Assembly: GCF_012295525.1 (NCBI RefSeq)
Contig: NZ_CP051167.1
Span: forward strand, 2,356,001-2,420,000
Reading direction: 5' to 3'
Length of the DNA stretch: 64,000 bases
Origin: Oxynema aestuarii AP17
Lineage (GTDB): Bacteria > Cyanobacteriota > Cyanobacteriia > Cyanobacteriales > Laspinemataceae
Shown: in pieces, positions 1 through 8,743 of the stretch
Position numbering within the stretch: position 1 is the first letter of the stretch
Layout: each line of letters begins with the position of its first letter
Notes under the pieces: generated by a model
Seen by the model: only the letters and a program-made list of their open reading frames with translations
Databases searched by the model: none
What the model was told of the DNA's origin: nothing
Translations under genes and position numbers: made by a program

Positions 1-349
1 AACCTATCAGGCGATGCGAACCGTGATGGCTCAGTTAAGTGAAACGAATCCACCTTTAGCCTACTGGCTGCAAAGCTTTTCCAAAAGCGACAAAATGCAA
101 GATGGAGAAGCCTATCTGGAAGATTTGATGCAGGCCAAACCGGATTTAGCCTTACGGATGATGACGGTAAGAGCGCATTTGGCGGAGGAAATTTCAGATT
201 TTTTGCCGGAAATGGTTCGCACGAATATCCAACAAGCCAACATGGAACATCGACGGCAACATCTGGAGCGGATGACCAGCATTAGTGTTGGCGATCGCGA
301 TCGCGAAGACACCGCCTCCAGACCGAACGCAGACGAGCATTCCAGTTGA
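1..349 (+). CDS. rbcX: RbcX Rubisco assembly chaperone (5' end outside window)
   Basis: The reading frame is open to the left edge (in frame from base 2), so the first few dozen codons are missing. The product is the C-terminal part of RbcX, the homodimeric helical chaperone that holds the C-terminal tail of the Rubisco large subunit during L8 assembly in the cytosol. Visible support is the helical stretch around AQLSETNPP and the long helix with [18 protein letters not shown], both typical of RbcX, followed by a variable acidic tail. It is 74 bp upstream of rbcS on the same strand, the usual rbcL-rbcX-rbcS order, so rbcL should lie just left of the window. Confidence 0.93.
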   Translation, partial: TYQAMRTVMAQLSETNPPLAYWLQSFSKSDKMQDGEAYLEDLMQAKPDLALRMMTVRAHLAEEISDFLPEMVRTNIQQANMEHRRQHLERMTSISVGDRDREDTASRPNADEHSS

Positions 350-423
350 CCCTTCGGGTTTTGGCTCCGGCCAACCCCACAAGCATTCATCGTAGATCCA
401 CGAGCATATCGAGTAAGCAACCC

Positions 424-759
424 ATGAAAACTCTGCCTAAAGAGCGTCGTTACGAAACTCTTTCCTATCTTCCCCCCCTCACCGACGCCCAAATTACCCG
501 TCAAGTCCAGTACATCTTAGACCAAGGTTACATTCCGGCGATCGAGTTTAACGAAGACTCCGATCCCACGGTCTACTACTGGACCATGTGGAAACTGCCC
601 TTGTTCGGCGCTCGCTCTACTCAAGAAGTACTCAGCGAAGTTCAAGCCTGCCGTTCCGAGTATCCCAACTGCTTCATCCGCATCGTCGGTTTCGATAACG
701 TGAAGCAGTGCCAAATCCTCAGCTTCATCGTTCACAAACCCGGTGGCAGCCGCTTCTAA
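424..759 (+). CDS. rbcS: Rubisco small subunit
   Basis: Encodes the 111-residue small subunit of form IB ribulose-1,5-bisphosphate carboxylase/oxygenase, which caps the L8 core and is packed in carboxysomes. The N-terminus ([19 protein letters not shown]), the [12 protein letters not shown] segment and the C-terminal GFDNVKQCQ region are diagnostic, and the length is normal. I chose the ATG at 424 because it begins the family-typical N-terminus; a longer in-frame reading from 346 has no homology-like sequence. It is the last gene of the Rubisco operon and is followed after 45 bp by a strong terminator hairpin. Confidence 0.97.
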   Translation: MKTLPKERRYETLSYLPPLTDAQITRQVQYILDQGYIPAIEFNEDSDPTVYYWTMWKLPLFGARSTQEVLSEVQACRSEYPNCFIRIVGFDNVKQCQILSFIVHKPGGSRF

Positions 760-804
760 ATTCTCGCAGCCCTGAAACGGAGCGAAAATTAGATCCAATT
801 TAAA

Positions 805-839
805 AAAGGGACGAAACTCAGCGCGAGTTTCGTCCCTTT
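805..839 (+). terminator. Terminator of the rbc operon
   Basis: A perfect 15-bp stem (805-819 with 825-839) around a 5-nt loop, its right arm ending in TTT and followed by a T-rich stretch. It sits 45 bp after the rbcS stop. The A-rich left flank means it could also act on the opposite strand. Confidence 0.85.
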
Positions 840-878
840 GCTCTTGTTATTGTTTATTTTTAGAAAAAAACGCTACAC

Positions 879-1043
879 CGACCTCCTTTGCGGGTCGTGG
901 AGTGCGGCAATTTGCACCTTTTTCAGGCACAAAACCGAACTCGGGCGATCGCCCGACCTCGATAAAGTAAGTACAGAAAGAGGTACAAACCAACTCCTCC
1001 AAGCCTACCTCATCCACTTACAGCAGCGAAACTCAGGAGGTCG
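879..1043 (+). promoter_or_regulatory. Possible RNA-thermometer pairing in front of hspA
   Basis: The Shine-Dalgarno segment of the heat-shock gene (1035-1043, AGGAGGTCG) is perfectly complementary to CGACCTCCT at 879-887. Shorter anti-SD segments occur closer: CCTCC at 996-1000 and GACCTC at 955-960. If the transcript starts upstream of 879, the ribosome site could be sequestered at low temperature. RNA thermometers are known for some cyanobacterial Hsp17 genes. No CIRCE operator (TTAGCACTC-N9-GAGTGCTAA) is seen. The pairing is seen in the sequence; the function is inference. Confidence 0.35.
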
Positions 1044-1049
1044 AGAATT

Positions 1050-1484
1050 ATGGCACTGATTCGTTGGGAACCCTTCCGAGAAATCGATAGCTTACAACGG
1101 GAAATGAATCGCCTGTTTGAAAGTCTCTCCCCCGACGGAGAACGCACTGGAATCGCCTTTGCACCCCCTGCCGAACTCGACGAAACCCCAGACGCATTCG
1201 ATTTGAAATTAGAAGTTCCAGGAATGGAACCGAACGATCTCGATATCGAAGTCACCGCCGAAGCCGTCCGCATCAGTGGCGAACGCCGCAGCGAAACCCG
1301 CAGCGAAGAAGGTGGAACCACCCGCACTGAATTCCGCTATGGCAAATTCAGCCGCGTGATTCCCTTACCTGCGAAAATCCAAAATACCGAAGTGAAAGCT
1401 GAATACAAAGACGGCATTCTCAAAGTGCACCTACCGAAAGCGGACGAAGAAAAACATAAAGTCTTCAAAGTAAGCGTCAGCTAA
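1050..1484 (+). CDS. hspA: Small heat-shock protein, Hsp20/alpha-crystallin family
   Basis: A 144-residue class-A small heat-shock protein (Hsp17 type), an ATP-independent holdase that binds unfolding proteins and stabilises thylakoid membranes in stress. The alpha-crystallin domain runs from about residue 45 to the end, with the conserved beta-strand sequences FDLKLEVPGM and the late YKDGILKVHLPK motif; the short N-terminal arm begins MALIRWEPFREID, as in other cyanobacterial HspA proteins. A consensus AGGAGG at 1035-1040 fixes the ATG at 1050. It is a single-gene unit bounded by the rbc terminator upstream and its own terminator at 1603-1634. Confidence 0.95.
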   Translation: MALIRWEPFREIDSLQREMNRLFESLSPDGERTGIAFAPPAELDETPDAFDLKLEVPGMEPNDLDIEVTAEAVRISGERRSETRSEEGGTTRTEFRYGKFSRVIPLPAKIQNTEVKAEYKDGILKVHLPKADEEKHKVFKVSVS

Positions 1485-1602
1485 GGGCAAATTCACTCCA
1501 GTAAGGGTCAAACCGTCCCTTTCGACGAGACCAACTCGATCGATCGCGGACGGTTTGGCCACCGAAACGACAACAAACGACAACAAGGGTTAAGATTCCA
1601 GA

Positions 1603-1634
1603 GGGGAAATGCGATCGCACTTCCCCTTTTTTTT
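1603..1634 (+). terminator. Terminator downstream of hspA
   Basis: GGGGAA / TTCCCC arms flank the palindrome TGCGATCGCA (a HIP1-containing core) and are followed by eight T residues. Another inverted repeat (about 1508-1518 with 1548-1558) precedes it. The rest of 1485-1830 holds no recognisable gene. Confidence 0.8.
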
Positions 1635-1830
1635 GATTTGTTTTTTGATTTGATGGGTTTGAGTTCAAATTGTTGCAACTTGATTGTCTGGCGGAGGGGA
1701 CTGTGATGTGGGGCGATCGTTCGCTGAGGGTAGTACAAACAGTTTTGGAACCCCTAGTGCCAGTGTCGCCTTCGAGGACTATCAAGTGATGTTTGCGAAG
1801 AAACATAAGTAAATTCCGCCTGGGTGTTCG

Positions 1831-2910
1831 GTGACACTCCTGGCGGATCGCGGTTTTAACAATGGGAGCGGGAATTCCCCGATTCTACCGAAGGTGAATC
1901 GTGGGATGAAAGCGACTCTTCGGCAAATCAGTTATAATCTTATCATCTGGCTATATCGGCGATGGGCAAAATTACCCCGATTTAAATCCAAGCAGGGAAG
2001 GCAATCTATCAGTTATCCTCAAAATGTTAAGTTTGAGGGAAATTACATCAAACTGCCTAAAGTTGGGTTAGTGCGTTGTCGTCAGCATCGAAGTTTTGAG
2101 GGAAAAATCAAAACTGTAACCCTCTCCAAAAATCCAGATGGTAAATATTATGCTTCAGTTTTGGTAGAGGGTAGAGAAGAACCTCCCTTTCCCTCAACTG
2201 AAGGAAAAGCAATTGGCATTGATTTAGGGCTGACCGATTTTGCGATGACCAGTGAGGGGTCGAAATACAATAATCCCAAGCATTTTGATAAACACGCGCA
2301 AAACCTAAAAAGAAAACAGCAAAAACACGCTCGAAAAAGGAAAGGCAGCAACAACCGCAATAAATCGCGGGTAAAAGTTGCCAAGATTCACGCCAAAATA
2401 AGTCGCTGTCGTGAAGATTTTCTCCACAAGCTATCCCGTAAGATAGTGAACGAAAACCAAGTGATTGTGGTCGAATCCCCCCTAACCCCCCTTAATAAGG
2501 GGGGAACTAAAGGGGGGATAGGTATGGTTCGCCATCACCAACTCGCCAAAGCGATTAGTGATGTCGGTTGGGGAATGTTTTGTACGATGTTAAAGTACAA
2601 GGCTGAATCAGAAGGAAAAGTTTATCTAGAAGTCGATCGATTTTTTCCTTCTTCTAAAACCTGCCATGTATGCCTCAATCAAACCAAAAGCTTGTCTCTT
2701 GATGCGAGAAGCTGGACTTGCGAACATCGCCAAACCCATCATGACAGGGACATCAATGCCGCCATCAATCTCAAAAATGAAGGCTTACGGATATTAGAGT
2801 TAGGAACTCGCTCTACTGCCCTTGGAGGGGATGTAAGACGAGGTGGTAGAACTTCAGTTCTATCTAGCGCAGTCCCCAGTGAAGAGGGAAGCCGCTATTG
2901 TAATCTTTGA
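1831..2910 (+). pseudogene. tnpB: Truncated IS200/IS605-type TnpB nuclease with an in-frame palindrome insertion
   Basis: TnpB is the RNA-guided nuclease of IS200/IS605 elements. The RuvC-like residues are visible: Asp131 in GIDLGL, Glu215 in VIVVES and the Asp of HHDRDINAAI. The copy looks defective. The usual N-terminal helical domain is missing and is replaced by unrelated codons (residues 1-40, beginning with TLLADRGF, reminiscent of an IS4-type transposase). In the zinc finger the first CxxC is present, but the second has become Cys-Glu-His-Arg. After Glu215 a 45-bp palindromic repeat adds codons in frame, so the ORF stays open. The stop codon lies in the loop of the right-end hairpin. 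No tnpA is nearby, so movement would need a transposase in trans. Confidence 0.8.
2475..2519. repeat. GC-rich palindromic element, copy A (inside tnpB)
   Basis: A 45-bp element beginning ATCCCCC and ending GGGGGAT, with a CCCCCCTTAATAAGGGGGG core. It is 45 bp long, a multiple of three, and is read in frame as a Pro/Leu then Lys-Gly-Gly-rich peptide. The same family recurs at 3826-3921, 20502-20542, 20833-20873 and 39537-39577. Confidence 0.85.
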
Positions 2911-2930
2911 TTCAATAGCGGTAGTTCACT
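2891..2930 (+). ncRNA. Right-end hairpin / putative omegaRNA 3' scaffold of tnpB copy 1
   Basis: A 9-bp stem (2892-2900 with 2913-2921) around the loop TAATCTTTGATT, followed by GTAGTTCAC. The identical 12-nt loop occurs in the right end of the tnpB element at 38747-38776. In this family the transposon right end forms the 3' scaffold of the guide RNA and the flanking DNA serves as guide, so the guide would start near 2930. The hairpin identity is seen in the sequence; the RNA role is known for the family and inferred here. Confidence 0.5.
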
Positions 2931-3074
2931 CGTAAGCACCTGTTGCAACGGCTACAGATCCATCAGTGGGAATAGGTCGTGAAACTCTCAGATTGAGTTC
3001 TCAACGCTGGTGACGTTCTCACGATGAAACCCTTGACCGTAGACGACTTTTCTGCACCACTAAGGGGTTGTGGG

Positions 3075-3410
<336 letters not shown>

Positions 3411-3425
3411 TTAATTAACGCCTTG

Positions 3426-3454
3426 ATTATACATCAAATACCCAAGACAGTTAA
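3426..3454 (-). promoter_or_regulatory. Predicted sbtB promoter
   Basis: Reading the minus strand, a perfect TATAAT (-10, plus coordinates 3426-3431) is preceded after a 17-bp spacer by TTAACT (-35-like, 3449-3454, 4 of 6 matches). The start codon is 36 bp downstream, leaving a short leader with a ribosome site. Confidence 0.55.
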
Positions 3455-3531
3455 TTCGCACGAATTGAACGGTGCGAATTGCCTCATCAATGGCAAAGTA
3501 TTGAGTTGTACTTGCTTTGCTTTTGTACTCG

Positions 3532-3671
3532 TTGACATACCTCACCGTCCTCAAGGAACGGTGATTCCTTGATGTTTCATCGAGACTGGCTACTCAGTAG
3601 TCTCACCGTCTCTCCACGTCCGTTTAAAGTCTCCCAATGCCCTATGGCGACTGACTGTATTGTAGGGGAAA
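3532..3671 (-). mobile_element. Remnant of a tnpB 3' end with its right-end hairpin
   Basis: On the minus strand the frame ending at 3577 reads GHWETLNGRGETVRLLSSQ, the kind of C-terminal tail seen on cyanobacterial TnpB proteins. It is followed by a right-end hairpin (CACCGT 3543-3548 with ACGGTG 3558-3563) and ATGTCAA. The same end sequence, ATCACCGT...CGGTGAG.ATGTCAA, closes the decayed element at 21120-21165. No intact coding region remains upstream. This accounts for part of the sbtB-sbtA spacer. Confidence 0.55.
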
Positions 3672-3825
3672 AGTTGTCAAAGTCGTTGTGGAAAGACGGT
3701 CTCTTAGACCCAAGTTTTTTTGATAACAAACATTACTTTACCTTTTGAAGCGTAACTGTGCAATAACATCAAAGTAGCTGTGTCAGGGCCGATACAGCAT
3801 TTTCCTCTGCTATGCAAGACATTTA

Positions 3826-3921
3826 GATCCCCCTAAATCCCCCTTAAAACGGGGGACTTTCCTCTAACCCCCCAAAATCCCCCCAACCCCCCTTTGAAAG
3901 GGGGGTTGGGGGGATAGGGGG
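3826..3921. repeat. Cluster of GC-rich palindromes, copy B
   Basis: A compound of at least two partial and one full copy of the CCCCCC...GGGGGG palindrome family, centred on CCCCCCTTTGAAAGGGGGG. It lies directly downstream of the leucine-rich-repeat pseudogene (transcribed leftward) and could fold into a very stable hairpin. Confidence 0.8.
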
Positions 3922-3935
3922 CTCGGCACTGTACC

Positions 3936-4440
3936 TCATGAGATGCCCGAGTGCTGTAGGGGCAACAGGTTTCTGATGTTGTTGTCATAGAGAGTCAGGA
4001 TCTCGAAGGTAGTCCATTCACTGAGCGGCGCTAAATCACGAGTGGCATTGTTGACGATGAAGAGATGTTCGAGGTTTTTGAGCGATCGCAACGGGGTAAT
4101 ATCTTCACTCGGGTTGATGCTTAGGGACAGCCAGATGAACTGAGTAAAGCCAGCCAGGGGTTGTCAGTTGTGCAACTCCAATCACTCTAGCACCAGAGGA
4201 TCTTCTTGACTGACGAGCGCATCCGTCTCGGCGCAATCTTGGGTGCCGACGATGGTTAACAGTTGGTCAACTGTATGTTGTAGTGGCAGGGGGCAGATCG
4301 GATCGTTGTTCGCAGCACTTGGTAAAGCGCTGAATTGATGTTTCATTCACCGATGTTTTCTGGAGGGATAGGCCCAACACGCCGAGTCCGATCGCAACAA
4401 AGGACAGCGCCAATCAGCCAACAGAGGGAATGATACTCAT
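3936..4440 (-). pseudogene. Decayed leucine-rich-repeat protein gene
   Basis: Read on the minus strand from an ATG at 4440, the sequence gives fragments of an LRR protein interrupted by stops and frame changes. The clearest part is near 3940-4130: ITPLRSLKNLEHLFIVNN, then DLAPLSEWTTFEILTLYDNN, with the regular Leu/Asn spacing of internalin/LRR repeats. A further frame reads LLTIVGTQDCAETDALVSQ, an LRR-cap-like segment. At least three in-frame stops block expression. It was probably a secreted or cytosolic binding protein. Confidence 0.6.
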
Positions 4441-4838
4441 TTGAATCTTTGATAAACGGCATGTCCTATGGAGAAAGGCGATCGCAATTCACATTAACCA
4501 GAGATGGGGATCGCCAAACAAGAAAAAGAAAAACTTATGATTTGAATTTGACATTGTATTTCAAATCCATGTTACAGAGCGCAAAAATCTGTACATTTCA
4601 GGATAGACTTAAACACATCGAGATTCAGGTCTTAATAAATCTCGATCTATAAGAGGTGTTCCACGACAGTGACACCTTCGATCCCCGTTCGGAGAGCAGC
4701 AATCTCCGAACACCCTGGCCACAGGTTCTAGCATAACCCCTGTGCTTTAGGGGTGAACCGTTTCGCCCTTAGTTTTTAAAGCTCACCTATCACAATAGTC
4801 ACTCCTCGTTAGAGGAGGTGTAAGGAGGTATTCAATTC
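4441..4838 (+). promoter_or_regulatory. Upstream region of sbtA
   Basis: About 400 bp without a convincing gene; a 67-codon ORF at 4449-4652 has no recognisable features. It holds TTGACA at 4547-4552 with only a weak -10 about 17 bp on, an inverted repeat TTCGGAGA/TCTCCGAA near 4689-4710, and CTCCTC-GTTA-GAGGAG at 4803-4818 just ahead of the ribosome site. sbtA is usually induced by low inorganic carbon through LysR-type regulators, but I cannot assign an operator. Confidence 0.35.
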
Positions 4839-5975
4839 GTGGAGTTTTTATCCGAGTTCTTGACGCGCTTCGTGGATAAGTTGCAGTCACCGACACTCGG
4901 CTTTCTGATTGGTGGTATGGTCATTGCCGCCGTCAATAGCCGACTGCAAATCCCAGATGCAATCTATAAATTCATCGTCTTCATGCTGCTGATCAAAGTC
5001 GGGCTGAGCGGCGGTATTGCGATTCGCAATGCCGATCTCGCGGCGATGCTATTGCCCGCACTGTTTGCGGTGGTAATTGGGATTCTGATCGTGTTCATCG
5101 GGCGCTACACACTAGCCAACTTGCCGGGTATCAAAACTGTGGATGCTATTGCAACTGCAGGCTTGTTCGGTGCTGTGAGTGGCTCTACCCTGGCCGCCGC
5201 CCTGACAATGCTAGAATCGGAAAGTATACAATACGAACCCTGGGCTGCCGCACTCTATCCCTTCATGGACATCCCCGCCCTCGTGACGGCGATCGTGTTA
5301 GCCAGCCTTTATACAAGCAAGCAGAAGCAGCGCCGTGCCGCAGAAGAGAATCTCAGCAAGCAAGAGGCTCTCAGCAAGCAGGCGGTTGCCGCAGGCGGCT
5401 ATCCCAGCGAGCCGGAGTATCCCACCACCCGGCAGGAGTATCTCAGCCAGCAACGCGGTACTGAAGACAACCGGGTCAAGATCTGGCCGATCGTCAAGGA
5501 AAGTCTCCAGGGTTCTGCTCTATCGGCACTACTACTTGGCCTTGCCCTAGGCATACTAACCCAGCCCGAAAGTGTCTATGAAAGCTTCTTCGATCCCCTC
5601 TTCCGAGGTCTACTTTCGATCCTGATGCTGGTCATGGGGATGGAAGCCTGGGCAAGGATCGGCGAGCTGCGCAAGGTGGCTCAGTGGTACGCCGTATATG
5701 CCTTTGTGGCACCTCTGCTGCATGGACTCATTGCCTTCGGTTTCGGCATGGTTGCCCACCAAATTACGGGATTCAGCCCTGGCGGCGTCGTGATCCTGGC
5801 CGTCATCGCCGCCTCCAGTTCGGACATCTCCGGGCCGCCCACTTTACGAGCTGGTATTCCCAAGGCCAATCCCTCCGCCTACGTGGGTTCGTCCACAGCC
5901 GTCGGCACCCCAGTTGCGCTTGCTGTAGGAATACCGCTCTACATCGGTCTTGCCCAGGCGCTCATGAGTAGCTGA
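4839..5975 (+). CDS. sbtA: Sodium-dependent bicarbonate transporter SbtA
   Basis: A 378-residue plasma-membrane Na+/HCO3- symporter of the low-CO2-inducible carbon-concentrating mechanism. It shows the two inverted five-helix halves separated by a charged cytoplasmic loop (about residues 165-215, QKQRRAAEENLSKQEALSKQ onwards), and the Ser-rich substrate/ion motifs GAVSGSTLAAALTMLE in the first half and AASSSDISGPPTLRAG in the second. The length is normal. The start is a GTG with AAGGAGGT at 4822-4829. SbtB, encoded divergently 1.45 kb upstream, is its expected regulator. Confidence 0.95.
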   Translation: MEFLSEFLTRFVDKLQSPTLGFLIGGMVIAAVNSRLQIPDAIYKFIVFMLLIKVGLSGGIAIRNADLAAMLLPALFAVVIGILIVFIGRYTLANLPGIKTVDAIATAGLFGAVSGSTLAAALTMLESESIQYEPWAAALYPFMDIPALVTAIVLASLYTSKQKQRRAAEENLSKQEALSKQAVAAGGYPSEPEYPTTRQEYLSQQRGTEDNRVKIWPIVKESLQGSALSALLLGLALGILTQPESVYESFFDPLFRGLLSILMLVMGMEAWARIGELRKVAQWYAVYAFVAPLLHGLIAFGFGMVAHQITGFSPGGVVILAVIAASSSDISGPPTLRAGIPKANPSAYVGSSTAVGTPVALAVGIPLYIGLAQALMSS

Positions 5976-6127
5976 TTCCAGACGGTCGCAGTCTGCCGGT
6001 GCTACCCCAGCCCGGCGACCGACCAACTCGATGTCTATGCCAAGGTCTGCGTCGTCTCCATTCAGCAGACAGGTGGTTAGAAATAGTAGACCTTTTGCCA
6101 AATTAAATTGGCGCTCTATTTAGAAGT

Positions 6128-7714
6128 TTATTTTTCGTCTTCTTCAGAATTTAATAAGTTCGGATTGAAAGGGTTGGTATTGTCTTCTTGAGAAGATGTT
6201 GGCGGTTGAATTAAGGTATTTTCTGAGGATTCGGGACGGTTTAAAGACTCGACGAGTTCGGTGAGTTGTGCTTGTACGGAGTTGAGATCGTTGCCAAGTT
6301 TAGAAATGCGCGAGGCGACGACTTGTCCGCGATCGGGGGAAGTTTCTTCTCGCAACGTGGAGACGAGGCGATCGCCTAATTTCGTTATTCCGATATTCAT
6401 TTGTTCCGTATAAACCTGTAGAAGATCCACCAATCGCGTCAGTTCTCCCTGGACTTCTACGAAGCGATCGCCGCGCGTTGTCATCCGTTTTTGTAAAGCG
6501 TCGATGGTTTTAATCACGGAATGGAAAATTTCGGCGCTTTGTTGCAGTTGCGCCACAATTTGACCCAGGGACCGTTGGTTCGCTTCGGTGACGTCGAGAA
6601 CTTGAGTAGACTTTTTACTAATATGGCCGACTTGTTCGCCTAAATGAATCATTTCTTGACTCGTGCTTTGTAGGGAGGCGATCGCCAGTTGGATCCCCTG
6701 AGTCGATTGATTTAACACCGCCGCCGATCGCGATAAATCGCGCTGAGTAGTCGCTAAATGTTCCGTCGAACTCGCTAATTTATTAGCAAATTGAGTTCGT
6801 TCAAAGGTTTGCGCGGATTCCCGGAAAATAGTTGCGCCAGACATCATCGAACTGGCAGATTCCATAAAGCGATTGTAAACTTGTGTCGCTAGATGATTGG
6901 CTTCGCGATTTCCTTCAACAATTTGGTCTACTTTACCGCCTAAAGAGGTTTCGACGGCTTGACTGACCGCGATCGCAAATCGATCGCCTAAGTTATTTAA
7001 TAACCCTTCAATGCGATCGACGGCTTTATCGAGGGGCGATCGTTTGCCTAATGCAGGTTCGTAAATATTGGTTAAATAGTCTTCTAGATTCCCGATCAGT
7101 TGATATTTTGCAATCGTCGTATTTCGTAATAAATTAACGATCGTTAAAATAGCACTACAAGTGACTGCCGTAAGGCTACTAATAAAAGCAATCCCCATCC
7201 CTTGTAACGGTCGCTGAACTTGAGTAATTAAATCGTCAATACTACCTACCCCAAATTCGTTAATCGTTTGACTTAAAAGATTGAGATTGATCGTAATTCC
7301 GAGGAAGGTTCCGAGGAGTCCTAATGCGAGTAATAAATTGGGAAAAAACCGACAGAGATAATCTAACTGCTCGTTGCGATAGAGATATTGACTGTAAACG
7401 CGATCGATGAGAGCGGAAGTATTGAGTTGTTCTAAATTTGGGTGCATTTCATACACCCGGCGTTCGAGTTCTTCAACAATTTTCGGCTTTTTGCCGCGCG
7501 GTTCTTGGTCGATCAAGTAACTGACGCGGCGACTGAGATATCGCAGATGCTGATAGATTCCGAGGCGAATTAAAATGGCGATCGCCGTCAGAATGATGAG
7601 AATAGCTGTAAAAACAATCAAATAAGGAGGAAACATTGAAGATCCTTCAAACAATGGGGGAAATAAAGCAGAAACGACAATCGTTCCGGCGATCGCGCTG
7701 ATATATTTGTACAT
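6128..7714 (-). CDS. MotA/TolQ/ExbB-type proton-channel protein with long coiled-coil tail
   Basis: A 528-residue inner-membrane protein. Four membrane segments are visible: near residues 5-22, 32-50, 126-146 (with the family motif LGLLGTFLGI) and about 170-195. The remaining C-terminal 300 or so residues are hydrophilic, rich in Gln, Ser and Leu heptads, and look like a coiled coil ending in an acidic tail. Proteins of this type conduct ions and pair with an OmpA- or ExbD-like partner; the tail resembles the ZorA layout. No partner gene is in this window, so its process is unknown. It is a single gene on its strand. Confidence 0.75.
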   Translation of the reverse strand: MYKYISAIAGTIVVSALFPPLFEGSSMFPPYLIVFTAILIILTAIAILIRLGIYQHLRYLSRRVSYLIDQEPRGKKPKIVEELERRVYEMHPNLEQLNTSALIDRVYSQYLYRNEQLDYLCRFFPNLLLALGLLGTFLGITINLNLLSQTINEFGVGSIDDLITQVQRPLQGMGIAFISSLTAVTCSAILTIVNLLRNTTIAKYQLIGNLEDYLTNIYEPALGKRSPLDKAVDRIEGLLNNLGDRFAIAVSQAVETSLGGKVDQIVEGNREANHLATQVYNRFMESASSMMSGATIFRESAQTFERTQFANKLASSTEHLATTQRDLSRSAAVLNQSTQGIQLAIASLQSTSQEMIHLGEQVGHISKKSTQVLDVTEANQRSLGQIVAQLQQSAEIFHSVIKTIDALQKRMTTRGDRFVEVQGELTRLVDLLQVYTEQMNIGITKLGDRLVSTLREETSPDRGQVVASRISKLGNDLNSVQAQLTELVESLNRPESSENTLIQPPTSSQEDNTNPFNPNLLNSEEDEK

Positions 7715-7993
7715 CGTCTATCGGTTGAATTAGAATATTGTTATGTTTGTAGACTAAAGATCGATTGATGTTAAACAGAGAGACATTTACGACCCCTATC
7801 TATCATTCCTGGATTTAAGGGAACCACCGTAGGGACAGAAAAATTTTTCGCCCCTCATCAGGTTGACTCAAAAATTGACGCATCTTTTAAACTATTGAAA
7901 ATATTTGTAAACCTATGAAGTTACTGTAAGTCTTGACGCGATCGCGCAATTTTAGTTTCAAGTCATTTGTACAGGGAAGATTGGCCAAATTCC

Positions 7994-8014
7994 GGGACGC
8001 AGATCTCGCGTCCC
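7994..8014. terminator. Hairpin between recR and the ExbB-like gene
   Basis: GGGACGC (7994-8000) and GCGTCCC (8008-8014) enclose AGATCTC. It lies 20 bp beyond the recR stop. A T-run follows only on the plus side, so termination of recR is plausible but not certain. The remaining 7715-8034 spacer shows no gene. Confidence 0.4.
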
Positions 8015-8034
8015 TTTCTCGATTAATTGTAACT

Positions 8035-8727
8035 CTATTCTAACTCGCGGCGTCCTTCTAAAGCGCGGGCTAAAGTGACTTCGTCCGCATATTCCAAATC
8101 TCCACCCATCGGCAATCCAAAAGCAATTCGAGTCACTTTCGTAAACGGTCTTACCAACTGTCCGACATATAGGGTTGTGGTTTCTCCTTCGACACTAGGA
8201 TTAATCGCTAAAATAACTTCTTTCACTTTTTCTTGGCTGACTCGACGTACTAATGCTTCGACAGTTAACTGTTCCGGTCCGATACCGTCCATCGGCGAAA
8301 TGACGCCCCCCAAAACGTGATAAAGTCCTCGATATTCGCGAGTTTTTTCTAAAGCAATTAAATCCCGCGATTCCGAGACGACACAAATCGTACTTTTATC
8401 CCGATTTGGATTGCGGCAAATTTCGCAAATAGGTTCGGCAGAAAGATGAAAGCATTGCTGACACAAACCGACTTGTTGTTTGGCTTGAATTAAAGCTTCG
8501 GCGAGGGCTTCAATTTCGGCATCGGGACGCTTTATCAGATATAAAGCCAATCGTTGAGCTGATTTGGGTCCAACTCCGGGTAAACGTTGCAGTTGCTCGA
8601 TGAGGCGAGCTAAAGGACGAGTATAAACGGGAAGCCTCCTATTTAGGGGATAAAGGTCGTTTTTTATTGTAGCAATTGGGATGGGGGGTGGGGAGTTGGA
8701 AGGGAAGGGATTAGTGGTTGTAGCCAA
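8035..8727 (-). CDS. recR: Recombination protein RecR (start uncertain)
   Basis: RecR works with RecF/RecO to load RecA at gaps. The helix-hairpin-helix ([19 protein letters not shown]), the four-Cys zinc finger ([19 protein letters not shown]) and the Toprim domain ([15 protein letters not shown] onwards) are all present. The family start is about [11 protein letters not shown]. Here a perfect AGGAGG (8635-8640) stands 6 nt before a GTT codon at 8626-8628, and no ATG, GTG or TTG occurs in frame until a TTG at 8727 inside a 7-bp tandem repeat. The true start is therefore either a rare codon near 8628-8634 or the far TTG. I give the longer limit; the functional core is about 198 residues. Confidence 0.9.
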   Translation of the reverse strand: MATTTNPFPSNSPPPIPIATIKNDLYPLNRRLPVYTRPLARLIEQLQRLPGVGPKSAQRLALYLIKRPDAEIEALAEALIQAKQQVGLCQQCFHLSAEPICEICRNPNRDKSTICVVSESRDLIALEKTREYRGLYHVLGGVISPMDGIGPEQLTVEALVRRVSQEKVKEVILAINPSVEGETTTLYVGQLVRPFTKVTRIAFGLPMGGDLEYADEVTLARALEGRRELE

Positions 8728-8743
8728 AAGCCAAAAGCCAAAA
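8723..8743. repeat. STRR heptamer GCCAAAA x3
   Basis: Three exact tandem copies of a 7-bp unit at the 5' side of recR. Seven-base tandem repeats of this kind are common in filamentous cyanobacteria. They overlap the only conventional (TTG) start available to recR. Confidence 0.85.

Noticed and set aside
4449-4652. 67-codon ORF upstream of sbtA
   Set aside because: No recognisable features, poor start; more likely part of the sbtA leader.
6128-8727. Possible Zorya defence system around the ZorA-like protein
   Set aside because: The neighbours are recR and sbtA; no ZorB, ZorC, ZorD or ZorE homologue is present.
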